From NCBI RefSeq assembly GCF_001945365.1, contig NZ_MSTQ01000002.1:1-64000 (forward strand): a stretch of 64,000 nt of DNA, given 5' to 3'. A program made the position numbers and the translations under genes. Each line of letters begins with the position of its first letter. Position 1 is the stretch's first letter. Source of the stretch: Pseudomonas reinekei (lineage in GTDB: Bacteria > Pseudomonadota > Gammaproteobacteria > Pseudomonadales > Pseudomonadaceae). The notes beneath the pieces are model-generated. The model ran no database searches. It saw only the letters and a program-made list of their open reading frames with translations, and was not told the DNA's origin. Positions 60,397 through 64,000 of the stretch are shown piece after piece.

Positions 60397-62874
60397 TCAA
60401 AGGGTCGCAGCCTTCCCTTGGCGATGATCGAAAAAGAAGGGCTTGCCCTTACCGATCCGGTCCGAAGCCTTCGGCATATTCACCGCCTGGCCATCCTGTC
60501 CATCGACATACCAATAGCAATGGCTCACCGCCCGGGTAATGCCCACGTAAGCCAGGCGCAGAATTTCGTCTTTCTGCGCATTGTCGTAGGGTTCGCTGTC
60601 ACCAGCCTTGCTTAGGCCCGCCATGCGGTACACCTGATTCTTGTAGGGCGAACTGGTCAAGTGCTGGCAATCACCGAGCAGGAACACCGCGTCGGCCTGT
60701 AGCCCCTTGGCGCTGTGATAGGTCAGCTGTTTCAAGCGCCTGGCTTCATACGGCAAGCTAGAATCAACATTAACTACTGGCTGAATATGCTCTTCAATCA
60801 ATAACTTATCGCTACTTTTTCGATAAAGCATCAAGATTGAATCACCCTTTCGATAATGCTCCATTAGCCTTTGCGCCATGCCTTGGTCATCCCGATCCAG
60901 TACATTGACCGGCAGCAACGGCTTTGGCTCACCACTGGCCTTGGCCTTCTTGCCGGGGATTGCCGGCGCGGCGCGCACGATGTGTTCGGCGGCGTCGATG
61001 ATATGTTGATGGCTGCGGTAGTTATCGCTGAGCATGACTTTGGTGGTGCTCGGTGACGAGAACGCCTTGTTGAACTCCATGAAGTAGCTCGGCGAACTGC
61101 CGCGCCATCCGTAGATTGACTGCCAGTCGTCGCCCACGCAAAGCAACGACGAGCGTTGCGCGCCACGCCCGACATGCATGGCCGGGCCACGACTGCGGAT
61201 TTCCGCCAGGCTGGCGCGGATCCACGACACGATTTGCGGTGATACGTCCTGGAATTCATCGATCATCAAATGCGACAGCGGCCGCAGCATCTCATCACTG
61301 AGCAACTTGAGGTTTTCCGGCGAGTGCTCGCTGAACAAAGCGAACATGCGGTTGTACGTCATGATCGGAGGCTTCTGGTCGAGCAAGTGATCTTCCAGCG
61401 CTCGCCAGTACAGACTCAAGGCTTCGAAGAAGAACCGATCCGGGTCGTCTTTGCCAAAACTCATCTGGCCGACGGCAGTCGATACATCCAGGCCTAGGTT
61501 TTCGATAAACCCGGCGGCCGCGACAAAACAGTCGAGCAACGGTGCGCTGGCGAGTTCTCCTTTGACCTTGTAATCGAAGCCCGGCCCGGCACTCGCATCC
61601 CCTGCCAGCGAAGCCAGAACACGCTTTGACGACTCGTAACTATCCAGCCATATCAATGGCTTATGACAGAAAGCTTGAAACAGGGTGCGTTTTACCGCCC
61701 ATTCCGCGCGCACGCTCAATTTGGCATTGGGACGCGTCACCTGCGGGTTTTCCCGGGGATCAAAGCCCAGCACCACCCAGGCGTCCAGCGACGGAATATA
61801 GCCGTGGCAATGGAACGTCGACCCATTGATATCAAACGTCTGACGATTAGGCTCTATCCCCTTGATCGGCCAGGCTTTGGCTCGAAACCACAGGTCCTCG
61901 ATGGTGTCGCAGAGTTCTTCATCACGCTTGGCAGCCAACTCGGTCACCGCCACGCGTTTTTGTACATCCGGGTGATCGCGCTCCAGCTCCTTGAGTTGCA
62001 GGGAATGGCGCGATAATGGCTTGATCAGCTCGCGAAAGCGTTCATCGCGGGTGTGCAAGGCGTGATAACAGGCATTGAGTTGCTGACGCTGGGCATCGTT
62101 GATGCGCAGGTCGAAGGGGTTGCTGTCCACCTCCTCATCGGCGTCTTGAGTTCTGTGGCTGAGGTTTTCAAAGGCTTGCAGACGCTCGAAACCCGGCAGG
62201 CTACGCACCATGGGCAGGATTCGCGAATGGAAGGTTCGCACCAGGTCGCGCGCCTCCTTGAAGCTGAGCGCTCGCCCCCAGAGCGCGAACAACTCGATCA
62301 GTTTATTGATGAAATCCTTGCGCGATTCGCGGGTGAAGGTCACCACCGTCATCGAACTCAGCTCGAACCCCAGGTACTGCGTCAGCAACACAATGCGCAG
62401 CACCAGCGTTGTCGACTTGCCCGCACCGGCGCCGGCAATTACCGATGTAGACGGCGTATCACTGAAAATCATCTTCCATTGCGCAGTGCTCGGTTGCGCG
62501 TGCGACGGCAGGAGTCGCGCAACGTCGGCTTTCATGCGTTTTTTCAGCTCGGCGGACAGCGGCAGGCGCCAATCATCGAACAAGTGGTCATCAATGTTGG
62601 GTGGCCGATGTTCGGTGCTGCGCGAGTCACGTATCAGCAACACCTGACGGCCTTCCTCCAGCCCTTCAAGCTTGCCTTCCTTGTAACCGTAATCCACCCC
62701 GGCGCTGTGCCCGCTGCGGAAACCGTCCGCCTGGCCGTGTAGCCAGGACGCGCGGTGCTGTGCGCGCAAGCGGGTCAAGCCATGACCAAAAAACCGTGCG
62801 GCCAGGCGCTTGAGCAGCGGCATCTCGGCCAGGGGGCGAAGTTCAGGTGGAAGATCGGGGGTGTGTTGCGCCAC
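60397..62874 (-). CDS. UvrD/Rep-type superfamily-1 helicase
   Basis: An 825-residue helicase. Motifs in order: Walker A VIAGAGAGKSTT near 146-157, motif II LMIDEFQDVS, motif III GDDWQSIYGWRGSS, motif IV NYRSH, motif V LTYHSAKGLQADAVFLLG and motif VI LAYVGITRA near the end. The N-terminal 125 residues hold a repetitive Gly/Glu-rich stretch (GVDYGYKEGKLEGLEEGRQV) that is not part of UvrD. A region near 335-420 (FHCHGYIPSLDAWVVLGFDP and later LIWLDSYESSKRVLA) also has no counterpart I recognise in UvrD, Rep or helicase IV. It is therefore an accessory helicase. It stands alone, divergent from the pirin gene. Confidence 0.9.
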   Translation of the reverse strand: MAQHTPDLPPELRPLAEMPLLKRLAARFFGHGLTRLRAQHRASWLHGQADGFRSGHSAGVDYGYKEGKLEGLEEGRQVLLIRDSRSTEHRPPNIDDHLFDDWRLPLSAELKKRMKADVARLLPSHAQPSTAQWKMIFSDTPSTSVIAGAGAGKSTTLVLRIVLLTQYLGFELSSMTVVTFTRESRKDFINKLIELFALWGRALSFKEARDLVRTFHSRILPMVRSLPGFERLQAFENLSHRTQDADEEVDSNPFDLRINDAQRQQLNACYHALHTRDERFRELIKPLSRHSLQLKELERDHPDVQKRVAVTELAAKRDEELCDTIEDLWFRAKAWPIKGIEPNRQTFDINGSTFHCHGYIPSLDAWVVLGFDPRENPQVTRPNAKLSVRAEWAVKRTLFQAFCHKPLIWLDSYESSKRVLASLAGDASAGPGFDYKVKGELASAPLLDCFVAAAGFIENLGLDVSTAVGQMSFGKDDPDRFFFEALSLYWRALEDHLLDQKPPIMTYNRMFALFSEHSPENLKLLSDEMLRPLSHLMIDEFQDVSPQIVSWIRASLAEIRSRGPAMHVGRGAQRSSLLCVGDDWQSIYGWRGSSPSYFMEFNKAFSSPSTTKVMLSDNYRSHQHIIDAAEHIVRAAPAIPGKKAKASGEPKPLLPVNVLDRDDQGMAQRLMEHYRKGDSILMLYRKSSDKLLIEEHIQPVVNVDSSLPYEARRLKQLTYHSAKGLQADAVFLLGDCQHLTSSPYKNQVYRMAGLSKAGDSEPYDNAQKDEILRLAYVGITRAVSHCYWYVDGQDGQAVNMPKASDRIGKGKPFFFDHRQGKAATL

Positions 62875-63151
62875 GCGGACGGACTCCAGGGTCTGAGACT
62901 GTTGAGGGCTATGGTGTCCGCATTTACCGTTGAGTTCTAGTGAAATGCTTATGACTCATTGGCTTATGCGATGAAGTGAAGGCTCGATGAAAACGTTTTG
63001 GAAAGTTTTATATCTAGCCATTCGATTGTTATGAGGCATTTTTTACGCTTTTTATCGATGATTGCCTGTTGGATGATGCCCGTCATCAACCACCGGCCTC
63101 GCTTCATGGCTCGCGCGTCAGGCGCCATGACGAACCTTTCAGGAGACGATC

Positions 63152-63847
63152 ATGCTTGAACTCAGACCTTTCAACTCGCTGGGCGGCGCCCACCACGGCT
63201 GGCTGGATGCCCATCACCACTTTTCGTTCGCCGAGTATTACGACCCCAAACGCATGAACTGGGGCAATCTGCGGGTATGGAATGACGACGTGATCGCCCC
63301 CGGCACCGGATTCCCCCAGCACCCACACCGGGACATGGAGATCATCACTTACGTGCGTGAAGGCGCGATTACCCATCAGGACAACCTGGGCAACAAGGGT
63401 CGCACTGAAGCCGGTGACGTTCAGGTCATGAGCGCGGGCACCGGGATCGCCCACAGCGAATACAACCTGGAAGCGACGCCGACCAAGATTTTCCAGATCT
63501 GGATCATTCCCAATGAATCCGGACTGGCACCGTCCTGGGGCGCCAAGCCGTTCCCTGCAGGTCAGCGCGAAGGTTTCGTCACCCTGGCCAGCGGCAAAGC
63601 CGGCGATGATCAAAGCCTGCGCATTCGCGCCGATGCGCGATTGGTGGCGGCAAACCTGAAAGCCGGCGAAACCGCGGAATACCAACTGGACAGCGGTCGT
63701 CGCGCGTACCTGGTTCCGGCCACTGGCGTCATTGAAGTCAATGGTTTGCGTGCACAAGCTCGAGACGGTGTTGCGGTTGCCGATGAGCAGGTATTGCGGG
63801 TGACGGCGATCGAGGACAGCGAGATCGTGCTGGTGGATCTGGCTTGA
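63152..63847 (+). CDS. pirin-family bicupin protein
   Basis: A 231-residue pirin of the YhaK/quercetinase-like type. The metal site of the N-terminal cupin is intact: the two His in FPQHPHRDMEIITYV, a third His in GIAHSEYN and the Glu in the same motif. Members act as quercetin 2,3-dioxygenases or redox sensors. AGGAG precedes the ATG at 63152. It ends at a strong terminator. Confidence 0.94.
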   Translation: MLELRPFNSLGGAHHGWLDAHHHFSFAEYYDPKRMNWGNLRVWNDDVIAPGTGFPQHPHRDMEIITYVREGAITHQDNLGNKGRTEAGDVQVMSAGTGIAHSEYNLEATPTKIFQIWIIPNESGLAPSWGAKPFPAGQREGFVTLASGKAGDDQSLRIRADARLVAANLKAGETAEYQLDSGRRAYLVPATGVIEVNGLRAQARDGVAVADEQVLRVTAIEDSEIVLVDLA

Positions 63848-63870
63848 TTCGGTAATTGCCGGAAAAAAAA

Positions 63871-63903
63871 GGGGCGACCGTTTTAATGGTCGCCCCTTTT
63901 TTT
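63871..63903 (+). terminator. intrinsic terminator after the pirin gene
   Basis: GGGGCGACC at 63871-63879 pairs with GGTCGCCCC at 63888-63896 around an eight-base loop and is followed by seven T residues. An eight-base A run precedes it, so it works from both sides. Confidence 0.93.
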
Positions 63904-63923
63904 GTAGGCCTGCCCTTTCAATT

Positions 63924-63951
63924 GTGGCGAGGGAGCTTGCTCTCTCGCCAC
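63924..63951. repeat. REP-type palindrome
   Basis: GTGGCGAGGGAGCTTGCTCT continues to CTCGCCAC. This is the same unit as at 49325-49352 and lies just after the pirin terminator. The last 49 bases of the window contain nothing recognisable. Confidence 0.85.
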
Positions 63952-64000
63952 ATCGGTCCTCGGCTACTCAGGACTTCGGCTATTGGGTGGAGATGGCGCC

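Noticed and set aside
63031..63159. 42-codon frame upstream of the pirin gene, preceded by a 15-codon frame overlapping as TATGA
   Set aside because: Composition is not convincing, the frame overlaps the pirin start, and pirin has its own strong ribosome site.
1..64000. CRISPR arrays, prophage, integron or toxin-antitoxin loci
   Set aside because: No regularly spaced direct repeats, no phage structural or integrase genes and no recognisable toxin-antitoxin pair were found on reading both strands.

Overview
The window reads as a chromosomal segment of a Pseudomonas, most likely of the P. fluorescens group. The evidence is the family content (DUF1652, DUF2790, OprD porin, PQQ glucose dehydrogenase, a complete fdn-fdhE-selA-selB-tRNA-Sec block), the GC-rich codon use, and scattered REP palindromes of the GTGGGAGCGAGCCTGCTCGC type. 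There is no phage, plasmid core or CRISPR array. A cut-off IS3-family transposase end lies at the extreme left, and several degraded gene pieces lie near accessory genes.

Left part (1-11.9 kb): an IS3 remnant and a gene-poor stretch come first, then a Cache-domain chemoreceptor. A nitrile/carboxylate module follows. A minus-strand operon encodes a DUF485 protein, an acetate-permease-like sodium:solute symporter and a nitrilase. It faces a convergent LysR gene that overlaps the nitrilase 3' end, and on the other side a divergent PAS histidine kinase, a FixJ-type regulator and a stand-alone receiver. A NodD-like LysR gene follows.

11.9-25.2 kb is an accessory mosaic. Cyanase (cynS), a DUF2790 protein and carbonic anhydrase (cynT) form the cyanate-detoxification operon. 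The probable activator gene cynR lies about 5.5 kb away, separated by a DJ-1/PfpI gene, two translationally coupled LysR paralogues and a GST gene. A 56-bp element upstream of cynS recurs (50/56 identical) upstream of cynR, which looks like the scar of a split divergent cynR-cynS promoter. Next come glutathione reductase, a DUF417/RclC-like membrane protein with a divergent RclR-like AraC regulator that keeps both redox cysteines, a LysR gene, a QorB-like oxidoreductase and an isolated dTMP-kinase-like gene.

25.2-36.4 kb: gcd has a palindrome inside its promoter spacer and is followed by a C-terminal OprB remnant. Then come a TonB-dependent siderophore receptor, an OprD porin, a chloroperoxidase-type hydrolase, an MscS-like channel with a cyclic-nucleotide-binding domain, a LprI-MliC double lysozyme-inhibitor-like protein and an AI-2E-family membrane protein.

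36.4-45.6 kb is a self-contained selenocysteine unit on the minus strand: fdnG (with an in-frame TGA read as Sec and a SECIS hairpin), fdnH, fdnI, fdhE, selA, selB and tRNA-Sec.

45.8-64 kb: a MalY/PatB C-S lyase, a small membrane protein plus CPA1 antiporter, a hemerythrin-domain protein, a hybrid PAS kinase, a FAN1 nuclease coupled to a nuclease-helicase fusion, a YgdI/R-type lipoprotein, a polyamine operon (AraC-SnoaL regulator, FAD oxidase, cupin, PotF-type binding protein), a DUF1652 protein with a leader mini-ORF, a divergent UvrD-like helicase and a pirin.

All family names come from reading the sequence and from memory of those families; no database search was run.
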